From NCBI RefSeq assembly GCF_000473165.1, contig NZ_KI421504.1:953501-1017500 (forward strand): a DNA stretch of 64,000 bases, given 5' to 3'. The stretch comes from Leisingera aquimarina DSM 24565. Lineage in GTDB: Bacteria > Pseudomonadota > Alphaproteobacteria > Rhodobacterales > Rhodobacteraceae. The position numbers and the translations under genes are program-made. Below the pieces are notes generated by a model, which worked only from the letters and a program-made list of their open reading frames with translations, did no database searches and had not been told where the DNA came from. Of this stretch, positions 25,114-33,910 are shown in pieces (position 1 is the stretch's first letter; every line of letters begins with the position of its first letter).

Positions 25114-27042
25114 ATGAGCAGTGCAGAACCCCATATCAGCGAAAATACGCGCCCGATTATCCGCCAGTTGGATGACAGCGCCATCAACCGGATTGCGGCC
25201 GGCGAGGTGGTGGAACGGCCCGCTTCGGCGGTCAAGGAACTGGTGGAAAATGCCATTGACGCTGGCGCTACCCGCATCACGGTGGAGATCGCCGATGGCG
25301 GCAAGACCCTGATCCGGGTGACGGATGACGGCTGCGGCATGACACCGGAAGACCTGCCGCTGGCGCTGAGCCGTCATGCGACCTCCAAGATTGACGGTTC
25401 CGACCTGCTCAATATCCATACCTTTGGCTTCCGCGGCGAGGCGCTGCCCTCGCTTGGCGCGGTGGGGCGGCTGACGATCACCAGCCGGGCGGAAGGGCAT
25501 GAAGCGGCGCAAATCCGGGTGTCGGGCGGCAGGCTGGAGCCAGTGAAACCGGCGGCGCTGCGGGCAGGCACCATTGTCGAACTGCGCGATCTGTTTTTTG
25601 CCACCCCGGCGCGGCTCAAGTTCATGCGTACGGACCGGGCCGAGAGCCAGGCGATTTCTGACACGGTGAAACGGCTGGCAATGGCGGAGCCTTCGGTTGG
25701 CTTCACCTTGCGCGATGTCTCTGGCGGAAAAACGGGCGGCGGCGAGGGGCGGGTGACCTTCCGTGCCGACCCCTTGCCGGGCGATCTGTTCGACGCGCTG
25801 CACGGGCGGCTGGCCTCGGTGCTGGGGCGTGAATTTTCCGAAAACGCACTGAAGATCGACGCCACCCGCGAAGGGATCCGGCTTTATGGCTATGCGGCGC
25901 TGCCAACCTATTCGCGCGGGGCGGCGGTGGCGCAGTTCTTGTTCGTGAACACGCGCCCGGTGAAGGATAAGATGCTGACCGGCGCGCTCAGGGCGGCCTA
26001 TTTCGATTTCCTGAGCCGCGACCGGCACCCGGCGGCGGCGCTGTTCATCGATTGCGACCCGCAGCTGGTCGACGTGAATGTGCATCCCGCCAAATCCGAG
26101 GTGCGGTTCCGAGATCCCGGATTGGCACGCGGGCTGATCGTGTCTGCCCTGCGCCATGCGCTGGCAGAGGCCGGGCACCGCGCCTCAACCACAGTGGCCG
26201 GTGCGACGCTTGGGGCGATGACGCCGGAGCAGCCCACGGCCACCGGCGCGCCGCGGATCTATCAGATGGACCGGCCGTCGCTGGGCGCGCGCAGCAGTGC
26301 TTACGCGGCGCAATCCCCCGGTTTGCCGCAGGCGTCTCCCTTGGATGCGCCGCCATCGCCGGGTTTTGCCGAATTGCAGGGAGCCTTCAGCGGGCAGGTC
26401 ACAGAGGTGCCCGTGGCTCCAATGGCCCCGGGTCAGGCTTCGGATGCGCCCGGGGCCGAAGCCCTGCCGCTGGGTGCGGCACGCGGTCAGGTGCATGAAA
26501 ACTACATCATCGCCCAGACCCGCGACGGCATGGTCATCGTTGACCAGCACGCCGCCCATGAGCGGCTGGTTTATGAAAAGCTGAAACACCAGATGGCCGA
26601 GAACGGCGTCGCCGCACAGGCGCTGCTGATCCCGGAGATTGTCGAGCTCAGCGACAATGACTGTGCTTGCCTCTTGGGCGTGGCGGAGGAGCTGGCAAAG
26701 TTCGGCCTTGGCATCGAGCCCTTTGGCGGCAATGCCGTTGCCGTGCGCGAAACCCCGGCGATCCTGGGCGAGGTCAATGCCGAGGCGATGCTCAAGGACA
26801 TTCTGGATGAGCTGTCGGACCAAGGCGAAAGCCAGCTGGTGCAAGCCAAGATCGAAGCAATCCTGAGCCGGGTAGCTTGCCATGGCTCGATCCGCTCAGG
26901 GAGGCGGATGCGGGGCGAGGAGATGAACGCGCTCTTGCGGGAGATGGAGGCAACGCCCCATTCCGGCCAGTGCAACCATGGCCGCCCCACCTATGTGGAA
27001 CTGAAACTGACAGATATCGAGCGCCTGTTCGGGCGCACCTGA
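25114..27042 (+). CDS. mutL: DNA mismatch repair protein MutL (endonuclease type)
   Basis: GHKL ATPase of mismatch repair, 642 residues from the ATG at 25114. The N-terminal ATPase has ELVENAIDAGAT, DDGCGM and GFRGEALPSLGAV. A Pro/Ala-rich linker covers about residues 350-450. The C-terminal domain carries DQHAAHERLVYE (477-488), which matches the nicking-endonuclease motif DQHAxxExxxxE. ACHGSIRSG and CNHGRPT (near 620) complete the metal site. This fits organisms that lack MutH. A longer GTG start at 25078 is possible, as no strong ribosome site is seen at either. Confidence 0.95.
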   Translation: MSSAEPHISENTRPIIRQLDDSAINRIAAGEVVERPASAVKELVENAIDAGATRITVEIADGGKTLIRVTDDGCGMTPEDLPLALSRHATSKIDGSDLLNIHTFGFRGEALPSLGAVGRLTITSRAEGHEAAQIRVSGGRLEPVKPAALRAGTIVELRDLFFATPARLKFMRTDRAESQAISDTVKRLAMAEPSVGFTLRDVSGGKTGGGEGRVTFRADPLPGDLFDALHGRLASVLGREFSENALKIDATREGIRLYGYAALPTYSRGAAVAQFLFVNTRPVKDKMLTGALRAAYFDFLSRDRHPAAALFIDCDPQLVDVNVHPAKSEVRFRDPGLARGLIVSALRHALAEAGHRASTTVAGATLGAMTPEQPTATGAPRIYQMDRPSLGARSSAYAAQSPGLPQASPLDAPPSPGFAELQGAFSGQVTEVPVAPMAPGQASDAPGAEALPLGAARGQVHENYIIAQTRDGMVIVDQHAAHERLVYEKLKHQMAENGVAAQALLIPEIVELSDNDCACLLGVAEELAKFGLGIEPFGGNAVAVRETPAILGEVNAEAMLKDILDELSDQGESQLVQAKIEAILSRVACHGSIRSGRRMRGEEMNALLREMEATPHSGQCNHGRPTYVELKLTDIERLFGRT

Positions 27043-27073
27043 ACAAGAACCCCCGGTAAAGGGAGGACGAGCA

Positions 27074-28456
27074 GTGACACTGGAACAGACCCAATGGGTC
27101 ATTTACGCGCTGGCCGGGCTGGCCGCGGTTTTTGCCCTGGCAGGATTGCGTCTACGCGGGGCAGCGCGGCAGCTGGAACATGCCAATGCAGGTCTGAACC
27201 AGGAGGCGGCCGGGCTTCGGGCGGAGCTCAAGCGGCTGCCGGAACTGAACGATGAGCTGACAACGCTGCGCCGCACCGGCGAAAACGAACGCGCCGCCCG
27301 CTATCAGGCCGAGGCGCAGGTGCAGGCCTTGAAGGCCGAGCATGCGGCACGGCTGGAAGAGCTCAGCCACATGAACCAGCAGATGGAACACAAGTTTGCA
27401 TCGCTGGCCTCTGGCGTGCTGAAGCAGAACTCGGAAAACTTCCTGAGCCTGGTCAGCGAACGCTTTCAGGCGCACAGCAAATCGGCGGATGCGGATCTGG
27501 CCAAGCGCCATGCCGCCATCGAGGGGCTGGTGAAGCCGCTGGATCAGAAACTCGGCCAGTTTGGTGAGCGGATTAAGGAAATCGAGAAGGCCCGCAACGA
27601 GGCTTATGGCGCGATCCAGACGCAGGTGAAACATTTGGCCGATGGCCAAGCCGCGCTAGGCGGCGAGACCCGCAAGCTGGTGCAAGCGCTGCGCGCGCCC
27701 AAGACCCGCGGCCGTTGGGGTGAGATGCAGCTGCGCCAGGTATTCGAGATGGCCGGCATGGCCGAGCATGTTGACTATGAGCTGGAGAAAAGCGTCGGCA
27801 CCGATGACGGGCTGCGCCGCCCCGATGCGATAGTGCGCATCCCCGGCGGCAAAAGCATCGTGGTGGACGCCAAGACCCCGCTGGAGGGTTATCTGGATTC
27901 GCTGGAAGCGGAGACACCCGATCAGCAGCAGGAGGCACTGCTGCGCCATTCGAGCCACGTGAAAACCCATGTGCGTCAGCTTGCGTCGAAATCATATCAA
28001 AGCGCGCTGGAAGAAACGCCGGATTTTGTGGTGATGTTCATCCCCGGTGAGACTTTTGTGTCCGCGGCGGCAGAGGCAGATCCGAGTTTGATTGAATATG
28101 CCTTTGAAAACAAGGTGCTGATCGCCACGCCAACCACCCTTATGGCGCTGGTCAAGTCCATTGCCTATGGCTGGCAGCAGGAGAAGATGGCGGAAAATGC
28201 GGTCGAAGTCCAAAAGACTGCCAAGGAACTCTATGACCGGCTGGCGACGTTTTCCAAGAACCTCGCTTCGGTGGGCAAGTCACTGTCGTCATCGGTGAAC
28301 AACTACAACAAGGCTGTCGGCTCGCTGGAAGCCCGTGTGCTGCCCTCGGCGCGCAAATTCGAGGCGATGGGCGTTGTCGCGCAAGGCGCAGAGCTGGAGG
28401 ATCCCGGCCAGGTTGAAACCGAGCCGCGCCAGGTGGCGCTGCTGGCGGAGGAGTAA
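27074..28456 (+). CDS. rmuC: DNA recombination protein RmuC
   Basis: A 460-residue protein thought to limit inverted-repeat recombination. It has an N-terminal membrane segment (about residues 5-25), a coiled coil (about 30-190) and a nuclease-like RmuC domain with TRGRWGEMQLRQVFEMAGM and DAKTPLEGYLDSLE. The start is GTG with GGGAGG 7 bases upstream. It is 31 bases after mutL, and the next gene starts in the base directly after its stop, so the three form an operon. Confidence 0.92.
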   Translation: MTLEQTQWVIYALAGLAAVFALAGLRLRGAARQLEHANAGLNQEAAGLRAELKRLPELNDELTTLRRTGENERAARYQAEAQVQALKAEHAARLEELSHMNQQMEHKFASLASGVLKQNSENFLSLVSERFQAHSKSADADLAKRHAAIEGLVKPLDQKLGQFGERIKEIEKARNEAYGAIQTQVKHLADGQAALGGETRKLVQALRAPKTRGRWGEMQLRQVFEMAGMAEHVDYELEKSVGTDDGLRRPDAIVRIPGGKSIVVDAKTPLEGYLDSLEAETPDQQQEALLRHSSHVKTHVRQLASKSYQSALEETPDFVVMFIPGETFVSAAAEADPSLIEYAFENKVLIATPTTLMALVKSIAYGWQQEKMAENAVEVQKTAKELYDRLATFSKNLASVGKSLSSSVNNYNKAVGSLEARVLPSARKFEAMGVVAQGAELEDPGQVETEPRQVALLAEE

Positions 28457-29761
28457 GTGCGGCTTCCGTCCGCATTCCGCAGGGGCAACCCGGGCGAGGC
28501 GGCGCTGCTGCGTGCGGCCGAGGTCGAGGCGGAGCGCATTGTTGCATTGTTGCGGATTGTTGTATCCGCCGGGCTGCTGGCAGCTCTGGTGCTGGCGGTT
28601 GATGCGGTGCAGACGGTGGACCAGGATTACCTTTGGCACCAGGTTGGTTTGGCCGCGGCAACCATACTGGCTTACATGGCGGTTGGAGGCCTGAGTTTCG
28701 CGGCTATCCGCAAAGGCGTGTTCCGGCACTGGATGATCTGGGCTGCCGTGACCGCGGACGGTGTCTTTCTTTTCCTGAATTCTTGGTTGTCTTTGGTGAA
28801 TTCCGGGCTATCCGGTGAAGTTGTCTTTGCCATGCCTTCGGCCTGGATGGCACCGCTGATCCTGGCTTTTGGCGTGTTGCGTTTCAACCCGCTGCTGCTG
28901 GGATACCAAGTGCTGCTGGTTGCGGCCGGACTTTTGTGGCTGGTACTGTGGGAACCGGCGATCGTCTCTGACGCTGCCATGCAGCGGGTGCATCTGGCCA
29001 TGGCCACTCCCCCCAATCTGATGCGGGTGCTGATGGTGGCGCTGGCCGGTTTGGTGCTGATGGTTGCAGCACTTCGGATGAGGGGACTGCTGCACCGCTC
29101 CATAGAAGAAACGCGGCAGAAGGCCAATCTGACTCGCTATCTGCCGGCCCAGATGGCGGGCCGCCTTGCCGGCGGCGGGTTGGAGGCGCTGCAGGAAGGC
29201 CGCCAGCAGAAAATGGCGATCCTATTCATTGATATCCGCGGCTTCACCAGCTGGTGCGAGGGCCGCGAGCCGCAAGATGTCAGCAGCCTGATCACCGAGT
29301 TCCGTACCCGTGTCGAAAAGGCGGCGGGTCAGACCGGCGGGCTGATCGACAAATACATCGGCGACGCAGCGATGATCCTGTTCGAGGGAGAGCGGGCTGC
29401 AGCGCGGGCGCTGGATTGCGCCGAAGGGTTGCTTGCGGAGATGGAGGATTGGCGCCAGGAACGGGAAACCGCTGGAGAAACCGGCCTGGCTGCAGGGATC
29501 GGAGTGCATTGGGGCGAGGTGTATTCAGGTGTCACAGGCACACAGGCACGGCTGGAGTATTCCGTGTTCGGAGACACTGTGAACACTGCGGCGCGGCTGG
29601 AACAGCTGACCAAGACGAATGGCATGGTGCTGATCGCGTCTGCAGCCTTGCTACAGGAATCCGGGACGGAGCCCGCGCGCGGCGGCTGGACAAAGCTGCC
29701 GGCGGAGCATTTGCGCGGACGCCGCAGCGGACTCGAGCTGTTCGGAAAGACGCAAGGCTAG
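28457..29761 (+). CDS. Membrane-bound class III adenylate/guanylate cyclase
   Basis: A 434-residue cyclase. About six membrane spans fill residues 30-215, followed by a catalytic domain from about 250. Metal ligands Asp259 (FIDIRGFT) and Asp303 (KYIGD) are present, as are Lys299 and Asp373 (FGDT), which favour ATP as substrate, and the transition-state pair Asn376/Arg380 (VNTAARLE). All key residues for a working homodimeric adenylate cyclase are therefore in place. The GTG start follows the rmuC stop with no gap; GGAGGAG lies inside the end of rmuC. Confidence 0.9.
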   Translation: MRLPSAFRRGNPGEAALLRAAEVEAERIVALLRIVVSAGLLAALVLAVDAVQTVDQDYLWHQVGLAAATILAYMAVGGLSFAAIRKGVFRHWMIWAAVTADGVFLFLNSWLSLVNSGLSGEVVFAMPSAWMAPLILAFGVLRFNPLLLGYQVLLVAAGLLWLVLWEPAIVSDAAMQRVHLAMATPPNLMRVLMVALAGLVLMVAALRMRGLLHRSIEETRQKANLTRYLPAQMAGRLAGGGLEALQEGRQQKMAILFIDIRGFTSWCEGREPQDVSSLITEFRTRVEKAAGQTGGLIDKYIGDAAMILFEGERAAARALDCAEGLLAEMEDWRQERETAGETGLAAGIGVHWGEVYSGVTGTQARLEYSVFGDTVNTAARLEQLTKTNGMVLIASAALLQESGTEPARGGWTKLPAEHLRGRRSGLELFGKTQG

Positions 29762-29848
29762 GCACCTCTCCATTTGCCACAGATCAAAGACTTAGGCGTT
29801 TGGCCTGCTGTTTGATATGCTGAGGCAGCGAACAGAAGGAATGAAGCT

Positions 29849-30172
29849 ATGCTGGAGATCTCAGCCCGTAAGGTGGCACAGGTGGCGATGATGGCCCGGG
29901 AGCTGGGCCGGGCCGAGGGCGAGCTGCGTGCCTTTATCGACCGGATGGGTGAGGACCAGCAGTCCGAACTGGTTGGCATCATGTGGGTCGGCCGCGGCAG
30001 TTTCGAGCCGGAGGAGCTGGGCGAGGCGATCTATACCGCCCGCCAGGAAGCTACCACGCCAACTGTCGATTATCTGCTCGGCACACCGCATCTGGCTGAC
30101 AATCTTGAGGCTGGTATGGAGGCGCTGGGGATTGACGTGAACGATGTTGAAGATGATGTGATCGGCCGCTAG
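29849..30172 (+). CDS. DUF3775 family protein
   Basis: A 107-residue acidic protein. LGRAEGELRAFIDRMGEDQQSELVGIMWVGRG followed by YLLGTPHLADNLEAGMEALG is the DUF3775 pattern known to me from alphaproteobacteria. Function is unknown. No signal peptide, membrane segment or metal motif is seen. It stands 87 bases after the cyclase and is followed by a terminator, so it could be the last gene of that transcript or have its own promoter. Confidence 0.8.
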   Translation: MLEISARKVAQVAMMARELGRAEGELRAFIDRMGEDQQSELVGIMWVGRGSFEPEELGEAIYTARQEATTPTVDYLLGTPHLADNLEAGMEALGIDVNDVEDDVIGR

Positions 30173-30198
30173 GGGTCGCACCGGATTAAAAGGTATAA

Positions 30199-30229
30199 GG
30201 GCGCCGCAATCCGGCGCCCCTTGTTGTTT
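30199..30229 (+). terminator. Terminator after the DUF3775 gene
   Basis: Stem GGGCGCCG (30199-30206) / CGGCGCCC (30212-30219) with a CAATC loop, then CTTGTTGTTT. It also lies at the end of the convergent saccharopine cluster. Confidence 0.8.
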
Positions 30230-30239
30230 CCAGCAACCA

Positions 30240-31382
30240 TCAGGCCTTGCTATCGACGGCCTCTAGGTGCTGGGCCAGTTTGCCGATCTCGCCCATCCAC
30301 TTTTCGACCAGGCCCATGTCGCTGGGCGCGGCGTGCACGCCGGCAGCGATCTTGCCGTTCATGGCCGCCTCGATGGCGAAAGACACCGGATAGGAGACCA
30401 GACGCGCCATTGCGGTGCCGCGGTCGTCGCCCCAGGCGTCCATCACATAGGTTTTGTGCCAGACCGCGGCGCCGTCTTTTTCCGCCTTCAAGCCAACGCA
30501 GAGCACCACCCGGTCCGGCTCGCCTTCGTCATAGGCGTTCTCGGTCCAGAACTGGTCCGACATTTCCTTGAGGCGGGCGTCGCCTTCGGGGCCGGTGAGG
30601 GTCTCGACCTCCTTGAACACATCTGCCCAGGCGTCAGACCAGCCGTTGAGGCGCAGGGTGCCGCGGACGAATTCCTTGACCTTCCAGTCCTCGCCGAACT
30701 CGTACTGCGCCATGAAGGGGAGCGAGTCGCGGTTCGGGTAGACCTCGAAGCTTTCCGGGCTGGGCAGCGGCGCCTCGTAGGAGGAGATCGCGTCCCAGGG
30801 GCGGGCAACGTCCAGTTCCTTGAAATCGCGGATCGACCTGGAGGGCGAGCGCAGCGCTTTCAGCACCCCGAGCGGCGACCAGCTGAACTTGTAGCGGAAC
30901 GGGTTCGGGGTCTTGGGGATGCCGCCGCAGTAGGAGATGAAGCTGATCTCGTTGTCCGCGTCATAGGCCTCGGAGGCCTTGTAGTCCGCGACCAGCGCAT
31001 GCGCCATCAGGTGGTCGATGCCCGGATCCAGGCCGACTTCGTTGATCAGGCAGACGCCGGCATCCTTGGCTTTCTGGTCCAGCGCGCGCATTTCCGGCGC
31101 GATGTAGGAGGAGGAGACGAAATGCGCGCCGTGCTCGATCGCCAGTTCGGCCAGCGGCACATGCCAGTCGCCCGGCAGCATCGAGACGATGACGTCTTTC
31201 GGGCTCAGCATCTGGCCCAGGTTGGCGATGCTGAAGGCGTGGATGTTGGTGGTCAGGTCGCCCACCGCCTCGCGGGCCTTATCGGCGGTCCGGTTCCAGA
31301 CCGCCACGTCGTGGCCCGCTTCCAGCAGGCGGCGCAGGCCGGGAATGGCGGAGAGGCCGGTGCCGCACCAGTGAATTGTCAT
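30240..31382 (-). CDS. Saccharopine dehydrogenase family protein (saccharopine reductase-like)
   Basis: A 380-residue NAD(P)-linked enzyme. The N-terminus shows a Rossmann start (IHWCGTGLSAIPGL), followed by VIVSMLPGDWH and NEVGLDPGIDHLMAH, a strong landmark of LYS9-like saccharopine reductases. NPFRYKFSWSP near 165 and GTAMARLVSYPVSF near 335 also fit. It is the last gene of a minus-strand cluster with a lysine-forming saccharopine dehydrogenase directly upstream. Together they could run the saccharopine route of lysine breakdown or synthesis; breakdown is more usual in this bacterial group. Confidence 0.87.
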   Translation of the reverse strand: MTIHWCGTGLSAIPGLRRLLEAGHDVAVWNRTADKAREAVGDLTTNIHAFSIANLGQMLSPKDVIVSMLPGDWHVPLAELAIEHGAHFVSSSYIAPEMRALDQKAKDAGVCLINEVGLDPGIDHLMAHALVADYKASEAYDADNEISFISYCGGIPKTPNPFRYKFSWSPLGVLKALRSPSRSIRDFKELDVARPWDAISSYEAPLPSPESFEVYPNRDSLPFMAQYEFGEDWKVKEFVRGTLRLNGWSDAWADVFKEVETLTGPEGDARLKEMSDQFWTENAYDEGEPDRVVLCVGLKAEKDGAAVWHKTYVMDAWGDDRGTAMARLVSYPVSFAIEAAMNGKIAAGVHAAPSDMGLVEKWMGEIGKLAQHLEAVDSKA

Positions 31383-31414
31383 GAGAGTTCTCCCTTGCTT
31401 GGTTCCGGCGGCAT

Positions 31415-32467
31415 TCAGCCCGGAAGATGTTCGTTGAATGTGGCTTCTGCCCGGCCCCAGACGCCGGACGTCAGATCGGTCAGTGTCTGCAGCGAGGGCA
31501 GTAGCTGGGCGGCGTAGTCCTCGGAGCTTTCCACCGGCAGCATCGACGGCAGGTTGTCGATCGCCATCACGTCCAGCGCCGGGTTTTCGGCGACGCGCAG
31601 GGCGGGGGCTTCCCAGGTGGTGGATTGGGTATAGACCGGCACCGGGTTGTAATCGCTGTCCGGGTCACAGGCCACATCGCCGATGGCGGTAAGCTTGCGG
31701 TCTGCGCTCAGCGCCTCGCGGGGGACAAAGACCGGGGTGCCGGGGCGGGCGAAGATGCAGTTCAGGAACAGGTCATGGGTCAGGATTTCCGGGAACGGGC
31801 CGCCGCTTGCGGTTTCCGCCATGTCCCATTTGGTGACCTGAACGCCCATCGCCTCGCAGAGGTCGGCAGCGCCGGTGCCGACGCGGCCAAGTGCGCCGAT
31901 GACGATGGCGGAGGGGCGGTCAGCGTTCAGGTCGTCGAGTTCCGCGCCGAGATCCGTCAGCAGCGCATCCTTGCCGCCGTAGACGCCGACCGGGCCGCAA
32001 AGCTCGCCGCGCTGCTGGGCAGCCCAGGATTTCAGCGTTACTGCCGCACCGGCATAGCCCGCCCAATAGCCGAAGGCCGCAACCCGGCGGCCGGCCTCGT
32101 CCACCAGGTATTCCAGGTCATAGAGCGTGCCGCCGCCGGCCTTGAAGCGCTCCAACAGCGCCTTGCCAGAGTGCTGGCCCTTGAAGGCGTGGCCGAACAT
32201 GATGTGGTGGTGGGGCAGCGGGGTGCCGTCCTCGGGCAGTTCCTTGAGGCCGAAGATGATCGCATCCGCCGGCGCCTGGGGCCAGGAATTTTCCGGCGCG
32301 ATTTCGCAGCCTGCATCAATGTAGCCCTGCAGCGGGATCGCCCGCACCGAGCTTTCCTCGACCGTGACCTTGATGCCGGCGTCCAGCAGTGCCTTGGCGC
32401 CTTCGGGGGTCAGGCCCGCCCGCTCTTCATTGGGGCGCTGTTCTGCCCGTACCCATAGATGCGTCAT
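31415..32467 (-). CDS. Saccharopine dehydrogenase (NAD+, L-lysine-forming), LYS1-like
   Basis: A 350-residue enzyme interconverting saccharopine with lysine plus 2-oxoglutarate. It opens with HLWVRAEQRPNEERAGLTPEGA and has MFGHAFKGQHSG and FGYWAGYAGAA, as in fungal LYS1 and its bacterial relatives. VIGALGRVGTGAADL near 200 is the NAD-binding turn. Of two in-frame ATGs at 32473 and 32467, the second is chosen since GAAGGA is 7 bases upstream of it. It starts 11 bases after the GST stop and is 32 bases before the partner reductase. Confidence 0.88.
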   Translation of the reverse strand: MTHLWVRAEQRPNEERAGLTPEGAKALLDAGIKVTVEESSVRAIPLQGYIDAGCEIAPENSWPQAPADAIIFGLKELPEDGTPLPHHHIMFGHAFKGQHSGKALLERFKAGGGTLYDLEYLVDEAGRRVAAFGYWAGYAGAAVTLKSWAAQQRGELCGPVGVYGGKDALLTDLGAELDDLNADRPSAIVIGALGRVGTGAADLCEAMGVQVTKWDMAETASGGPFPEILTHDLFLNCIFARPGTPVFVPREALSADRKLTAIGDVACDPDSDYNPVPVYTQSTTWEAPALRVAENPALDVMAIDNLPSMLPVESSEDYAAQLLPSLQTLTDLTSGVWGRAEATFNEHLPG

Positions 32468-32478
32468 CGTCATGTCCT

Positions 32479-33093
32479 TCAAAGCATTCCCTTGGCATAG
32501 ACTGCGCGGATTGACTCGCGCTGTTCCATTGCCGTCATGAAGTTCTGGATTTTCGGGAAGTCCGCAATGGTCACGCCGTCGCCTTCCAGCCAGGTGCAGA
32601 TCACATAGAGGTAGCAATCGGCGATGCTGACCGCGTCTCCCAGCACAAAGGGCCCGCGCAGGCCGGCCTGGCTGAGATAGTCGCAGCAGGCGGCCATGGT
32701 CTGGGGCACCAGTTTCTGCATGTCTTTCCAGCTGGAGCGTTCCTTGGCCCAGCGGTGGCCCCGGCGCATGTGGGCGTGGTTCACATGCATGGTGGAGGCG
32801 AGGTAGAACATCACCTCGCGCATGCGGGCCAGCAGCACCGGGTCCTGCGGGCGCAAGGACGCCTCCGGGGCCATGTCGGCGATGTATTCCAGCAGCGCAC
32901 CGGTTTCGGTCAGGATGCCTCCCTCGACCGCCAGCGCCGGCACCCGGCCCTTGGGGTTGATCTGGGCATAGGCGGCGCCGTTCTGTTCCTTGGCGGCAAA
33001 GTCGACCTTGACCGTCTCATACTCGATCCCGGCTTCTTCCAGGGCGATGGCCACGGCCACCGAAATGGTGTTGGGGGCGTAATAGAGCTGCAT
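32479..33093 (-). CDS. Glutathione S-transferase family protein
   Basis: A 204-residue GST-fold protein. The thioredoxin-like N-terminus (MQLYYAPNTISVAVAIALEEAGI) includes the conserved cis-Pro segment GRVPAL and ETGALLEYIAD for glutathione binding. The helical C-terminus shows GDAVSIADCYLYV. Such proteins are often embedded in catabolic operons; here it lies between a histidine phosphatase and the saccharopine genes, all tightly spaced. A role in lysine breakdown is suggested only by position. Confidence 0.87.
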   Translation of the reverse strand: MQLYYAPNTISVAVAIALEEAGIEYETVKVDFAAKEQNGAAYAQINPKGRVPALAVEGGILTETGALLEYIADMAPEASLRPQDPVLLARMREVMFYLASTMHVNHAHMRRGHRWAKERSSWKDMQKLVPQTMAACCDYLSQAGLRGPFVLGDAVSIADCYLYVICTWLEGDGVTIADFPKIQNFMTAMEQRESIRAVYAKGML

Positions 33094-33115
33094 ATCTTAT
33101 CCTCCCGTTCGGACG

Positions 33116-33766
33116 TCAAAGGTGTGTCTGGGCAAAATGCCGGTCCGGCGCTTCCAGATGCGGCACCGCGTTGAACAAAACCGGGCTCCAGTGGCCGCCG
33201 ATGGGGAACAGCCGGTGCATGGATGTGTTCATGATGGCCAGCGCCGCACGGGCCATGGCCGCGGTATCCAGCCCCATGGCCTGACGCAGCGCCATCGAGA
33301 TCAGCCCGCCGGAGGTGACCACCAGCGCCGGGCCGTCGCCTGCTGCGATGTCGTCCAGCGCTTGGCGGGTGCGGGTCTCGAAGGCTTCCCAGCTTTCGTA
33401 AGGCTCGGCAATATCGCTGGCTGCCCAGGCGGCAAAGACCTTTGGCAGATGCTCGACAAAGCCCTCGCGCTCTTCCGGGATCGGCAGTCCGTGCTGATCG
33501 CGCATCGCCTCGGCGAGGGTGAAATACTCCATCTCGTTCAACCGCTCGTCCTGCGCCGGAGCTGCAAAGCCCATCGAGGCAGCGGTTTCGATATGCCGGG
33601 TCAGCGTGCCGCAATAGACGCGCGGATGATGGCTGCCGCTGGCGCGCAGGTGGTCACCCAGCCAGGCTGCCTGCTGATGGCCCAGATCGCTGAGACGGTC
33701 ATAGCTGGCCTCGTCCCGGGCGCCGGTGTTGGCCTGGCCGTGGCGGATCAACGTGATGTGGGACAT
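33116..33766 (-). CDS. Histidine phosphatase superfamily protein with altered active site
   Basis: A 216-residue protein of the phosphoglycerate mutase-like fold. LIRHGQAN supplies Arg8 and the nucleophilic His9, and YCGTLTRHIETA supplies the second Arg. LNEMEYF near 86 gives the acid residue. The second conserved His, normally in a V-S-H-G-G segment, is replaced: the sequence reads VVTSGGLIS with Ser at 152. Activity may be changed, or this may be a subfamily that works without it. It is the first gene of the minus-strand saccharopine cluster. Confidence 0.83.
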   Translation of the reverse strand: MSHITLIRHGQANTGARDEASYDRLSDLGHQQAAWLGDHLRASGSHHPRVYCGTLTRHIETAASMGFAAPAQDERLNEMEYFTLAEAMRDQHGLPIPEEREGFVEHLPKVFAAWAASDIAEPYESWEAFETRTRQALDDIAAGDGPALVVTSGGLISMALRQAMGLDTAAMARAALAIMNTSMHRLFPIGGHWSPVLFNAVPHLEAPDRHFAQTHL

Positions 33767-33910
33767 GGGCAGGCGGCTCCGTAGTTACCGAGGAAGTCTT
33801 AGGGGAGGTTCCGGGCAGAGGGAAGGGCAGGCTTGGCGCTGCACTGATCAAATTCGTTGAGAGCTGTCGAAACATGGCGCAATGTGCCTCTGTCAATTTG
33901 GAGACTCGGC

